From NCBI GenBank assembly GCA_046566095.1, contig JBKHXI010000005.1, forward strand, positions 1 to 5,951: a stretch of DNA of 5,951 bases. The letters are read 5' to 3'. The notes under the pieces are model-generated. The model searched no databases, had not been told where the DNA came from, and saw only the letters and a list, made by a program, of their open reading frames with translations. This stretch comes from CAMPJU01 sp046566095. GTDB taxonomy: Bacteria; Pseudomonadota; Gammaproteobacteria; Xanthomonadales; Xanthomonadaceae. Made by a program: the position numbers and the translations under genes. Every line of letters begins with the position of its first letter. Positions within the stretch are counted from its first letter, which is position 1. Shown here piece by piece: positions 1-5,027 of the stretch.

Positions 1-1583
1 TCCACGACAACGCCGACCGGATCGCGGCGATGATCGCCGAGGCGCGGGACGAGTACGGGGCGGACCTGGTGCTGTTCCCGGAGCTGGCGCTGTCGGGCTA
101 TCCGCCCGAGGACCTGCTGCTGCGGCCCTCGTTCCTGCGCGACTGCGAGGCGGCGATGGCCCGGATCGCCGCGGCGGCCACCGGCGGCATCGTCGCCGTG
201 GTCGGCTGGCCCGAGAGCGCCGGCGCGGTGGTCTACAACGCCGCCAGCGTGCTGCGCGACGGGCGCATCGCGCGCACCTACCGTAAGCGCGAGCTGCCCA
301 ACTACGCGGTGTTCGACGAGCGCCGCTACTTCGTGGTCGACCCGGACGGCGGCGACTGCGTGTTCGCGCTCAAGGGCGTCGAGCTCGGCCTGCTGATCTG
401 CGAGGACATGTGGTTCGCCGAGCCGCTGCATTCGACCGTGGCGGCCGGCGCGCAGCTGATCCTGTCGATCAACGCCTCGCCGTTCGAGCGCGACAAGCGC
501 GGGCGCCGCGACGCGCTGCTGGAGCAGTCCAGCCGCGACTTCGACGTCGCCATCGCCTACGTCAACTGCGTCGGCGGCCAGGACGCGGTGGTGTTCGACG
601 GCGGCTCGCTGGTCGCCGACCCGGGCGGCGCCGTGCATCCGTCGGCGGCGGCCTTCATGGACCAGTGGCTGGTGGTCGACTACGACCCGGCCGCGCGCCG
701 CTTCGCGCCGGTGCAGTGGATCGACGACGGCGACGAGAGCCGCGACGCCCTGGCCTGGCGCGCGGTGGTCCGCGGCACCCGCGACTACTGCCGCAAGAAC
801 GGCTTCGCCAAGGCCTGGGTGGGCCTGTCCGGGGGGCTGGACTCGTCGGTGACCCTGGCGATGGCGGTGGACGCGCTGGGCGCCGACAACGTCACCGCGG
901 TGCGCATGCCCTCGCGCTACACCGCCGGGCTGTCCAACGACCTGGCCGCCGAGCAGTGCGCCGAGCAGGGCGTGCGGCTGCTGACCCTGCCCATCGAGGG
1001 CCCGTTCCAGGCCTACCTGGACACGCTCGCGGACACCTTCGAGGGCCAGCCGGTGGACACCACGGAGGAGAACCTGCAGTCGCGGATCCGCGGCGCCATG
1101 CTGATGGCGCTGTCCAACAAGTTCCACGGCCTGCTGCTGACCACCGGCAACAAGAGCGAGTACGCGGTCGGCTACGCCACCATCTACGGCGACATGTGCG
1201 GCGGCTACGCGCCGCTCAAGGACCTGTACAAGACCGAGGTCTACGAACTGGCGCGCTGGCGCAACACGGTCGGCGACCCGGTGATCCCGGAGGGCGTGAT
1301 CTCGCGCCCGCCCTCGGCCGAGCTGCGCGCCGGGCAGAAGGACCAGGACTCGCTGCCGCCGTACGACGTGCTCGACGGCATCCTGATGCGCTACGTGGAC
1401 CAGGAGCAGTCCGGCGAGGAGATCGTGGCCGCCGGCTACGACCGCGCCACGGTGGAGAAGGTGCTGCGGCTGGTGCGGATCAGCGAGTGGAAGCGCCACC
1501 AGGCCGCGCCCGGCCCCAAGGTCTCGCGCCGCGCCTTCGGCCGCGAGCGCCGCTACCCGATCAGCAACGGCTACGCCGGCTGA
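1..1583 (+). CDS. nadE: Glutamine-dependent NAD+ synthetase, 5' end cut by the window
   Basis: This cytoplasmic enzyme makes NAD+ from deamido-NAD+ (NaAD), ATP and glutamine, the last step of NAD synthesis. The reading frame is open to the window edge (from base 3, His-Asp-Asn-Ala-Asp), so the first ATG at base 30 is internal; judging by family length near 540 residues, roughly 20 are missing. Counting from that ATG, residues 1-240 are a nitrilase-type glutaminase domain with the Glu-Lys-Cys triad visible: E18 in FPELALSGYPPEDLL, K86 in YRKRELPNYAVFDE and C124 in LLICEDMW. Residues 245-517 are the synthetase domain, with the ATP-pyrophosphatase loop SGGLDSS at 267-273 and the conserved TTGNKSEYAVGYATIYGDM at 371-389. 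The end, RRYPISNGYAG, is typical. All catalytic residues are present, so the enzyme should be active and can use glutamine rather than needing free ammonia. It converges on bamD. Family assignment is certain; the true start lies outside the window. Confidence 0.97.
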   Translation, partial: HDNADRIAAMIAEARDEYGADLVLFPELALSGYPPEDLLLRPSFLRDCEAAMARIAAAATGGIVAVVGWPESAGAVVYNAASVLRDGRIARTYRKRELPNYAVFDERRYFVVDPDGGDCVFALKGVELGLLICEDMWFAEPLHSTVAAGAQLILSINASPFERDKRGRRDALLEQSSRDFDVAIAYVNCVGGQDAVVFDGGSLVADPGGAVHPSAAAFMDQWLVVDYDPAARRFAPVQWIDDGDESRDALAWRAVVRGTRDYCRKNGFAKAWVGLSGGLDSSVTLAMAVDALGADNVTAVRMPSRYTAGLSNDLAAEQCAEQGVRLLTLPIEGPFQAYLDTLADTFEGQPVDTTEENLQSRIRGAMLMALSNKFHGLLLTTGNKSEYAVGYATIYGDMCGGYAPLKDLYKTEVYELARWRNTVGDPVIPEGVISRPPSAELRAGQKDQDSLPPYDVLDGILMRYVDQEQSGEEIVAAGYDRATVEKVLRLVRISEWKRHQAAPGPKVSRRAFGRERRYPISNGYAG

Positions 1584-1594
1584 CCGGATCGCGC

Positions 1595-1736
1595 CTACGG
1601 GTGGTTGCGCGTGCCGTCGCAGGGAGGGGCGTTCGTAGGAGCGGGCCTTGCCCGCGATGGCTCTCCCCGCGACCCGACTGGACGCGCGTATCGCGCCCAA
1701 GAGGCGCTCCTACGGTGGTCGCGCGCCGTCGCAGGG
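1595..1736. repeat. Imperfect direct repeat flanking the REP pair
   Basis: A segment of about 30 bp at 1595-1624, starting CTACGGGTGGTTGCGCGTGC, recurs with a few changes as 27 bp at 1710-1736, starting CTACGGTGGTCGCGCGCCGT; both end in CGTCGCAGGG. The copies are 115 bp apart and the second one begins inside the right-hand REP end. This suggests that a REP unit plus its flank was duplicated and that the upstream REP copy has mostly been lost next to the nadE stop codon. The duplication history is inference; the repeat itself is visible. Confidence 0.7.
1635..1713. repeat. Paired REP-type inverted repeat between convergent genes
   Basis: Two REP-like units face each other. The left reads GTAGGAGCGGGCCTTGCCCG and holds a 6-bp hairpin (GCGGGC at 1641-1646 with GCCCGC at 1650-1655). 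The right, on the other strand, reads GTAGGAGCGCCTCTTGGGCG. The ends CGTAGGAGCG (1634-1643) and CGCTCCTACG (1705-1714) are perfect 10-bp complements, so the whole block can fold into one long hairpin. GTAGGAGCG-headed units are common extragenic repeats in pseudomonads and xanthomonads. Placement between the 3' ends of nadE and bamD suits a bidirectional mRNA-end structure, but that function is inferred. Confidence 0.85.
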
Positions 1737-1748
1737 CGCGGGCGGGGC

Positions 1749-2606
1749 TCAGTTGTCCAGCGCGGACTTCTCGCCGGCGAAGGGGTTGAGCTTGCGGATC
1801 GCCCAGGGGTAGTCGGGCCAGCCGGAGCCGCGCAGCCAGGGGTGGTTCGGGTCGTTGAGTTCCAGCACCCGGCGCGCGTCGGCGGCCAGGGTCTGGTTGC
1901 CCAGGCGGGTGTAGGCCTCGGCCAGGGTCGCGACCGCGTCGTTCTGGAACTCGCTCTGCGGATAGGTCTCCAGCACGTACTCGGCGCGGTTGGCCGCGGC
2001 CACCCAGGCGCCGCGGCGCAGGTAGTACAGCGCGACTTCCATCTCGTGCCGGGCGAACAGGTCGCGCAGCATCGACATGCGTCGGCGGGCATCCTCGGCG
2101 TAGCGGCTGTTGGGGTAGCGGTCCACGACGATCTTGAAGTCCTGGAACGCCTGGGTCGGTGTCGCGAGGTCGCGGCGGCTGGCATCCAGGCGCCAGACAC
2201 GCTGCAGGAAGATGGTGTCGCGGTGCGAGTTGGCCAGCCCCCTGAGATAGTAGAGATAGGGGATGTTGCGGTGGGTCGGGTAGGTCCGGATGAAACGGTC
2301 GATGGTCGACACGGCATCGTCGTTGCGCCCGACCTTGTACTGCGCGTAGGCCGTTTCCATCAGCGCCTGCTCGGTGTACGGCCCGTAGGGGTACTGCGCG
2401 ATCAGGCGTTCATAGGTTTCGATGGCGCGGGTCCATCCGCCGGCGCGCATCGAGGCATGGCCGCGCTCGTAGAGCTGTTCGACCGGCACGCCCTCGAGCG
2501 CATTCTCGTCCTTGAACACGCCCTTGATCCGGGCGCAACCGGTGCCGGCAAGCGCCAGGACGAGCAGCAGGAGAACGAGGCGCAGCGGTGTGGAGCGTGC
2601 GGTCAT
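1749..2606 (-). CDS. bamD: Outer-membrane protein assembly lipoprotein BamD
   Basis: BamD is the essential lipoprotein of the BAM complex, which folds beta-barrel proteins into the outer membrane; it sits on the periplasmic face and binds BamA and substrates. The 285-residue product from this ATG has a basic start (MTARSTPLR), a leucine-rich core at 9-20 and a lipobox GTG-C with C24 as the likely lipidated residue. The -3 position is Gly rather than the usual Leu, which is tolerated but less common. Tetratricopeptide-type helices fill about 40-255; the BamD-like stretches IAQYPYGPYTEQALMETAYA (69-88), IDRFIRTYPTHRNIPYLYYL (102-121), DRYPNSRYAEDARRRM (162-177) and LRRGAWVAAANRAEYVLETY (196-215) stand out. 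The tail after 255, Trp- and Pro-rich, extends past the 245-residue E. coli protein. Two upstream in-frame ATGs (2633, 2690) are possible, but they would bury the signal peptide, and the putative promoter at 2642-2647 lies upstream of only the chosen start. No clear Shine-Dalgarno is visible. Confidence 0.95.
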   Translation of the reverse strand: MTARSTPLRLVLLLLVLALAGTGCARIKGVFKDENALEGVPVEQLYERGHASMRAGGWTRAIETYERLIAQYPYGPYTEQALMETAYAQYKVGRNDDAVSTIDRFIRTYPTHRNIPYLYYLRGLANSHRDTIFLQRVWRLDASRRDLATPTQAFQDFKIVVDRYPNSRYAEDARRRMSMLRDLFARHEMEVALYYLRRGAWVAAANRAEYVLETYPQSEFQNDAVATLAEAYTRLGNQTLAADARRVLELNDPNHPWLRGSGWPDYPWAIRKLNPFAGEKSALDN

Positions 2607-2640
2607 GGGGGCTGATGCGGGCGCCGTGGGCATGAACGAC

Positions 2641-2646
2641 GATAAT
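2641..2646 (+). promoter_or_regulatory. Putative -10 element of rluD, overlapping the bamD -10
   Basis: The plus strand reads GATAAT over the same bases that form the bamD -10 on the other strand. It would start transcription near 2653 and leave a leader of about 40 nt before the rluD ATG at 2693. No -35 is recognisable (the bases at 2618-2623 are GC only), so this is weaker than the opposite-strand element. The leader has no strong Shine-Dalgarno. Confidence 0.4.
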
Positions 2647-2647
2647 A
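2642..2647 (-). promoter_or_regulatory. Putative extended -10 promoter of bamD
   Basis: On the minus strand the sequence reads TGC-TATTAT, an extended -10 element (TGn plus five of six bases of TATAAT). It predicts a transcript start near 2635 and a leader of about 29 nt before the bamD ATG at 2606. No -35 resembling TTGACA is seen at normal spacing, which the TGn motif can compensate for. An A/T run of this kind stands out in such GC-rich DNA. No experimental support. Confidence 0.55.
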
Positions 2648-2692
2648 GCAGGCCGAGGCAGTCCTCCCGGCTGAACCATCCCGGACCCACGC

Positions 2693-3700
2693 ATGTCCCC
2701 CTCCACCGACCCGTCCGAGCCCGGCGCGGCCGCGCCCCCCGAGCCCCGCCAGGCCACGGTCCCGGCCGCGGCCGGCGGCCGCCGCTTCGATGCGGTCCTG
2801 GCCGAACTGTTCCCGGAATACTCGCGCTCGAAGCTGGCGGGCTGGATCCGTTCCGGCGACGTGCTGCTGGACGGCCGCCAGGCCCGCCCGCGCGACCCGG
2901 TGCGCGGCGGCGAGACGGTGCGCCTGCAGGCGGTGGAGGAGGTGCAGGTCCGCGCCGGACCCGAGGACATCGCGCTGTCGATCCTGCACGAGGACGAGGC
3001 GCTGATCGTGGTCGACAAGCCGCCGGGCCTGGTGGTGCATCCGGGCGCCGGCAACCCGGCCGGCACCCTGGTCAACGCCCTGCTGCACCACGACCCGGCG
3101 CTGGCCCGGCTGCCGCGCGCGGGCATCGTCCACCGCCTGGACAAGGACACCTCCGGGGCGATGGTGGTCGCGCGCACCCTGCCGGCGCACACCGCGCTGG
3201 TGGCGCAGCTGTCGGCGCGCCAGGTGCACCGGCAGTACCTGGCGGTGGTGGTCGGCGCGCTGGTGTCCGGCGGCACCGCCGACGCGCCGATCGACCGCCA
3301 CCCGCGCGACCGCATCCGCATGGCGGTGCGCGAGGACGGCCGCGACGCGGTCACCCACTTCCGGCTGCGCCAGCGCTTCCGCGCGCACACCGCGCTCGAG
3401 TGCCGGCTGGAGACCGGCCGCACCCACCAGATCCGGGTGCACATGGCGCACCTGAAGCACCCCATCGTCGGCGACCCGCTCTACGGCGGGCCGTTGAAGC
3501 TGCCCAAGGGCGCCACCCCGGAGCTGGTCGAGGCCCTGCGCGGCTTCCGCCGCCAGGCCCTGCATGCCGAGACCCTGGCGTTCACGCATCCGCTGACCGG
3601 CGAACCCCTGCGCTGCACCGCGCCGGTACCGGCCGACCTGCGCGCGCTGCTGCGGGTGCTGGCCGCCGACACCCGCGCCGCCGAGGCGGCCACGCGATGA
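2693..3700 (+). CDS. rluD: 23S rRNA pseudouridine synthase RluD
   Basis: RluD isomerises uridines in helix 69 of 23S rRNA (1911, 1915 and 1917 in E. coli numbering) to pseudouridine, a modification needed for ribosome assembly and release-factor function. The 335-residue protein has a Pro/Ala-rich N-terminus (1-26), an S4-type RNA-binding domain at about 27-86 (RFDAVLAELFPEYSRSKLAGWI) and the RluA-family catalytic domain at about 95-320. The catalytic motif GIVHRLDKDTSG is at 144-155 with D150 as the nucleophilic aspartate. RTHQIRVHMAHLKHPIVGDP (243-262) is the second family signature. Length fits the family (326 in E. coli). RluD is favoured over RluC and RluA by the divergent bamD and downstream pgeF, the same order as in E. 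coli. The stop TGA overlaps the ATG of the small frame at 3697. Confidence 0.95.
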   Translation: MSPSTDPSEPGAAAPPEPRQATVPAAAGGRRFDAVLAELFPEYSRSKLAGWIRSGDVLLDGRQARPRDPVRGGETVRLQAVEEVQVRAGPEDIALSILHEDEALIVVDKPPGLVVHPGAGNPAGTLVNALLHHDPALARLPRAGIVHRLDKDTSGAMVVARTLPAHTALVAQLSARQVHRQYLAVVVGALVSGGTADAPIDRHPRDRIRMAVREDGRDAVTHFRLRQRFRAHTALECRLETGRTHQIRVHMAHLKHPIVGDPLYGGPLKLPKGATPELVEALRGFRRQALHAETLAFTHPLTGEPLRCTAPVPADLRALLRVLAADTRAAEAATR

Positions 3701-3711
3701 GGGTTGGCCGC
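3686..3711 (+). other. Possible hairpin around the rluD stop codon
   Basis: GCGGCCA at 3686-3692 is the perfect complement of TGGCCGC at 3705-3711, giving a 7-bp stem with a 12-nt loop. The loop holds the rluD stop and the overlapping ATG of the small frame. It might tune translation re-initiation, but short GC stems arise often by chance in this composition. Confidence 0.3.
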
Positions 3712-3861
3712 GCAATGAAGCCCGACGGCGCGATCCAGCCCGGCGGTGCGCGGCGCGGCGGCCCTGCGCGCGCGGCCGGCGGCGTCCGGCGCGTGGCGGT
3801 CGCGCGGTGGCCGCAGGTGCGGGCCGGCCTGGCGGGCCCGACCGCGGGCGCCTGGCGATGA
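3697..3861 (+). CDS. Doubtful 54-residue frame bridging rluD and pgeF
   Basis: I do not recognise this product. It begins MRVGRAMKPDGAIQPGGARR, is Gly/Ala/Arg-rich, strongly basic, and has no membrane segment or motif. For it: its ATG overlaps the rluD stop as ATGA (3697-3700), its TGA overlaps the best pgeF start as ATGA (3858-3861), a GAGG sits about 10 nt upstream of its ATG, and about 90% of its third codon positions are G or C, like the neighbours. Against it: the same frame is already open across all of rluD because stop codons are rare in such GC-rich DNA, so its lack of stops carries little weight, and the composition is low in complexity. It could be a coupling frame that carries ribosomes from rluD to pgeF, or plain spacer DNA. 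Confidence 0.25.
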   Translation: MRVGRAMKPDGAIQPGGARRGGPARAAGGVRRVAVARWPQVRAGLAGPTAGAWR

Positions 3862-4637
3862 GCGTGCCGGCGCTGCTGCCGGCGGACTGGCCGGCGCCGC
3901 CGGGGGTGGTGGCGTTCACGACCCTGCGCCACGGTGCGGGCATTTCCGCTCCGCCGTTCGACGATTTCAATCTCGGCGCGCGCTGCGGCGATGCTCCGGA
4001 CGCGGTCGCCGCCAACCGTGCCGAACTGGCCGCGCGCTTCGGCCTGCCGTCGCCCCCGCACTGGCTCCACCAGGTCCACGGCACCCACGTCGTGCGCGTC
4101 GATCCCCCGTGTCGTCCCGAGCGCAGCGAGGGACCTGCTTCGCCAGCCGAACCCGAAGCCGACGCCGCCGTCACCGACGCCCCCGGCGCCGTGCTCGCCA
4201 TCCTCACCGCCGACTGCCTGCCGGTGGTCTTCGCCGCCGACGACGGCAGCGAGGTCGCGGCTGCCCACGCCGGCTGGCGGGGCCTGGCGGCCGGGGTGCT
4301 GGAGGCGACCGTCGCCGCGATGCGCACGCCCCCGGCGCGCCTGCGCGCCTGGCTCGGGCCCGCGGCGGGCCCGCGGGCCTACGAGGTCGGCGCCGAAGTG
4401 CGCGACGCCTTCCTCGCCCACGACAGCGGGGCGGCATCCGCCTTCGTGGCGACCCGCCCCGGCCACTGGCGGATCGACCTGTACGCGCTGGCCCGGATGC
4501 GGCTGGCGCACGCCGGCCTGGCCGCCGATGCCGTGCACGGCGGCGGCCTGTGCACGATCTCCGATCCGTCGCGCTTCTACTCGCACCGCCGCGACGCCCG
4601 CACCGGCCGCATGGCGACCCTCGTCTGGCGCACGTAG
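3858..4637 (+). CDS. pgeF: PgeF/YfiH laccase-domain protein (peptidoglycan editing factor)
   Basis: This is a multicopper-oxidase-like laccase domain protein of the YfiH/LACC1 family. Reported roles are removing muropeptide precursors with L-Ser in place of L-Ala (PgeF in E. coli) and purine nucleoside phosphorylase or adenosine deaminase activity. From the chosen ATG it is 259 residues. The metal-site residues are visible: H74 in HQVHG, C120 in LTADCLPVVF and H137 in AAHAGWRG. The C-terminal GGGLCTISDPSRFYSHRRD (228-246) is also typical. The N-terminus MSVPALLPADWPAPPGVVAF matches the family start; the in-frame ATG 17 codons upstream (3807) adds a Gly/Arg-rich stretch and is unlikely. Spacing from H74 to C120 is 46 residues against 36 recalled for E. 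coli YfiH (H71, C107, H124). The extra ten match a repeat-derived insert, RPERSEGPAS, at 86-95. No good Shine-Dalgarno is seen, so it probably relies on transcription and perhaps translation from rluD. Confidence 0.93.
   Translation: MSVPALLPADWPAPPGVVAFTTLRHGAGISAPPFDDFNLGARCGDAPDAVAANRAELAARFGLPSPPHWLHQVHGTHVVRVDPPCRPERSEGPASPAEPEADAAVTDAPGAVLAILTADCLPVVFAADDGSEVAAAHAGWRGLAAGVLEATVAAMRTPPARLRAWLGPAAGPRAYEVGAEVRDAFLAHDSGAASAFVATRPGHWRIDLYALARMRLAHAGLAADAVHGGGLCTISDPSRFYSHRRDARTGRMATLVWRT
4111..4142 (+). repeat. Dispersed-type palindromic repeat inside pgeF
   Basis: The bases contain GTCCCGAGCGCAGCGAGGGA, an imperfect palindrome with GTCCC (4114-4118) pairing with GGGAC (4130-4134). CCCGAGCGNAGCGAGGGA is, as I recall it, a common intergenic repeat in many proteobacterial genomes. 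Here it is read in frame as RPERSEGPAS (codons 4113-4142) between the metal ligands H74 and C120 of PgeF. The extra length relative to E. coli YfiH is ten codons, the size of the element. Insertion as the origin is inference. Confidence 0.65.
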
Positions 4638-4680
4638 GCCACGGAAGCCGGCAATCAGGTGCTTGCGCGAAAGCGGCGAC

Positions 4681-4715
4681 GCCACCTGACGCACCCCCAT
4701 CGCCCTTCGGGCACT
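4681..4715. repeat. Direct repeat, copy A
   Basis: The first 23 bases (4681-4703, GCCACCTGACGCACCCCCAT then CGC) are identical to 4867-4889. A shared CTTCGGGCACT follows here at 4705-4715 and, further away, in copy B at 4915-4925. Copy A then runs straight into the CCCCCGC-AA-GCGGGGG hairpin. Confidence 0.85.
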
Positions 4716-4735
4716 TCCCCCGCAAGCGGGGGAAG
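4714..4735. repeat. Perfect 10-bp stem hairpin
   Basis: CTTCCCCCGC (4714-4723) and GCGGGGGAAG (4726-4735) are exact complements around AA. A shorter form of the same stem recurs at 4999-5014. It is the first strong structure after the pgeF stop and could end or stabilise the rluD-pgeF mRNA. Confidence 0.85.
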
Positions 4736-4790
4736 GAACAGCAGTCGTGGGGGTAAGGAACAGCAGTCGCGGGGGAAGGAACAGCAGTCG
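4731..4790. repeat. Three-copy 21-22 bp tandem array
   Basis: AAGGAACAGCAGTCG occurs exactly at 4733-4747, 4755-4769 and 4776-4790, each preceded by a G-run (GGGGG or GGGGGT). Periods are 22 and 21 bp. The first unit is the tail of the hairpin at 4714-4735, so the array looks like local slippage or duplication at the hairpin edge. Confidence 0.85.
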
Positions 4791-4799
4791 TGTTGTGCT

Positions 4800-4824
4800 C
4801 CCTCCCCCGCGCAGCGGGGGAGGG
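4800..4824. repeat. Perfect 11-bp stem hairpin with GCA loop
   Basis: CCCTCCCCCGC (4800-4810) and GCGGGGGAGGG (4814-4824) are exact complements around GCA. The following GTTGGGGTGGGGGC-type tail is a familiar extension of this repeat in GC-rich proteobacteria. It is the longest uninterrupted stem in the window. Confidence 0.85.
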
Positions 4825-4836
4825 TTGGGGTGGGGG

Positions 4837-4855
4837 CGCGCGCCGCAGGCGCGCG
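4837..4855. repeat. Perfect 8-bp stem hairpin with GCA loop
   Basis: CGCGCGCC (4837-4844) and GGCGCGCG (4848-4855) are exact complements around GCA. It follows the 4800-4824 hairpin by 12 bp and shares its loop, so the two probably belong to one composite element. Confidence 0.75.
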
Positions 4856-4866
4856 GAAGCCCCGGT

Positions 4867-4925
4867 GCCACCTGACGCACCCCCATCGCTCCCGGATCAA
4901 GTCCGGGGCAGGCTCTTCGGGCACT
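4867..4925. repeat. Direct repeat, copy B, interrupted by a GGATCAAGTCC element
   Basis: Bases 4867-4889 repeat copy A exactly, and CTTCGGGCACT returns at 4915-4925. Between them sits CCCGGATCAAGTCCGGGG (4891-4908), where CCCGGA and TCCGGG form a 6-bp stem. That motif is itself a common dispersed repeat, so copy B looks like copy A with a second element placed in it. Confidence 0.75.
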
Positions 4926-4965
4926 GTCCGGCCCTCCGGCGTAGCCTCCGGGCGCTCTTCGGCGC

Positions 4966-4982
4966 GCGAGCCGGTGGCTCGC
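4966..4982. repeat. 7-bp stem inverted repeat
   Basis: GCGAGCC (4966-4972) and GGCTCGC (4976-4982) pair around GGT. GCGCGC-type runs lie on both sides. It belongs to the extra DNA in copy B between the shared CTTCGGGCACT and the last hairpin. Confidence 0.6.
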
Positions 4983-4998
4983 AAGCGCGCCTCATCGC

Positions 4999-5014
4999 CC
5001 CCCGCAAGCGGGGG
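4999..5014. repeat. Second CCCCCGC-AA-GCGGGGG hairpin
   Basis: CCCCCGC (4999-5005) and GCGGGGG (5008-5014) pair around AA, followed by AAGAAAC, and end 13 bp before the FHA stop codon. It is the copy B partner of the hairpin at 4714-4735 and the first structure an FHA transcript would meet. Confidence 0.8.
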
Positions 5015-5027
5015 AAGAAACAACGGG

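Larger units (their letters stand above)
4638..5027. other. Non-coding repeat mosaic between convergent pgeF and FHA genes
   Basis: These 390 bases hold no credible gene. Open frames here translate to repeat-derived peptides such as LLFLPPLAGEVPEGRWGC, which I recognise as a frequent false prediction from such repeats. The stretch contains a 23-bp exact direct repeat, a three-copy short tandem array and six GC-rich inverted repeats, listed separately. No T-run follows any hairpin, so none is a classical intrinsic terminator, although the strong stems may protect or end both converging mRNAs. Confidence 0.8.

Noticed and set aside
410..1789. Long plus-strand frame overlapping nadE
   Set aside because: It is out of frame with nadE, which has all catalytic motifs, and its product is Arg-rich low-complexity sequence.
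3807..3857. Upstream ATG as the pgeF start (17 extra codons)
   Set aside because: The added residues are Gly/Arg-rich and do not resemble the family N-terminus, whereas the ATG at 3858 gives it directly and overlaps a stop as ATGA.
2603..4327. Long minus-strand open frame (574 codons) across rluD and pgeF
   Set aside because: It lies opposite two clearly identified genes, its product is Arg/Gly/Ala-rich with no domain, and such frames are expected where stop codons are scarce in very GC-rich DNA.
4731..4790. Possible CRISPR array
   Set aside because: Only three units of 15 identical bases, with 6-7-bp spacers that are G-rich and alike; no cas gene or spacer diversity.
4714..4824. Classical intrinsic terminators after pgeF
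   Set aside because: The stems are strong, but no T-run follows on either strand, so I list them as repeats with possible terminator activity only.
3582..4886. Minus-strand open frame of 434 codons across pgeF and the repeat region
   Set aside because: It reads through pgeF and through the dispersed repeats; the peptides near its start are the usual false products of those repeats.
4655..5023. Small minus-strand frame with repeated RWGCVRW peptides
   Set aside because: The repeated peptide comes directly from the 23-bp DNA repeat; there is no independent sign of coding.
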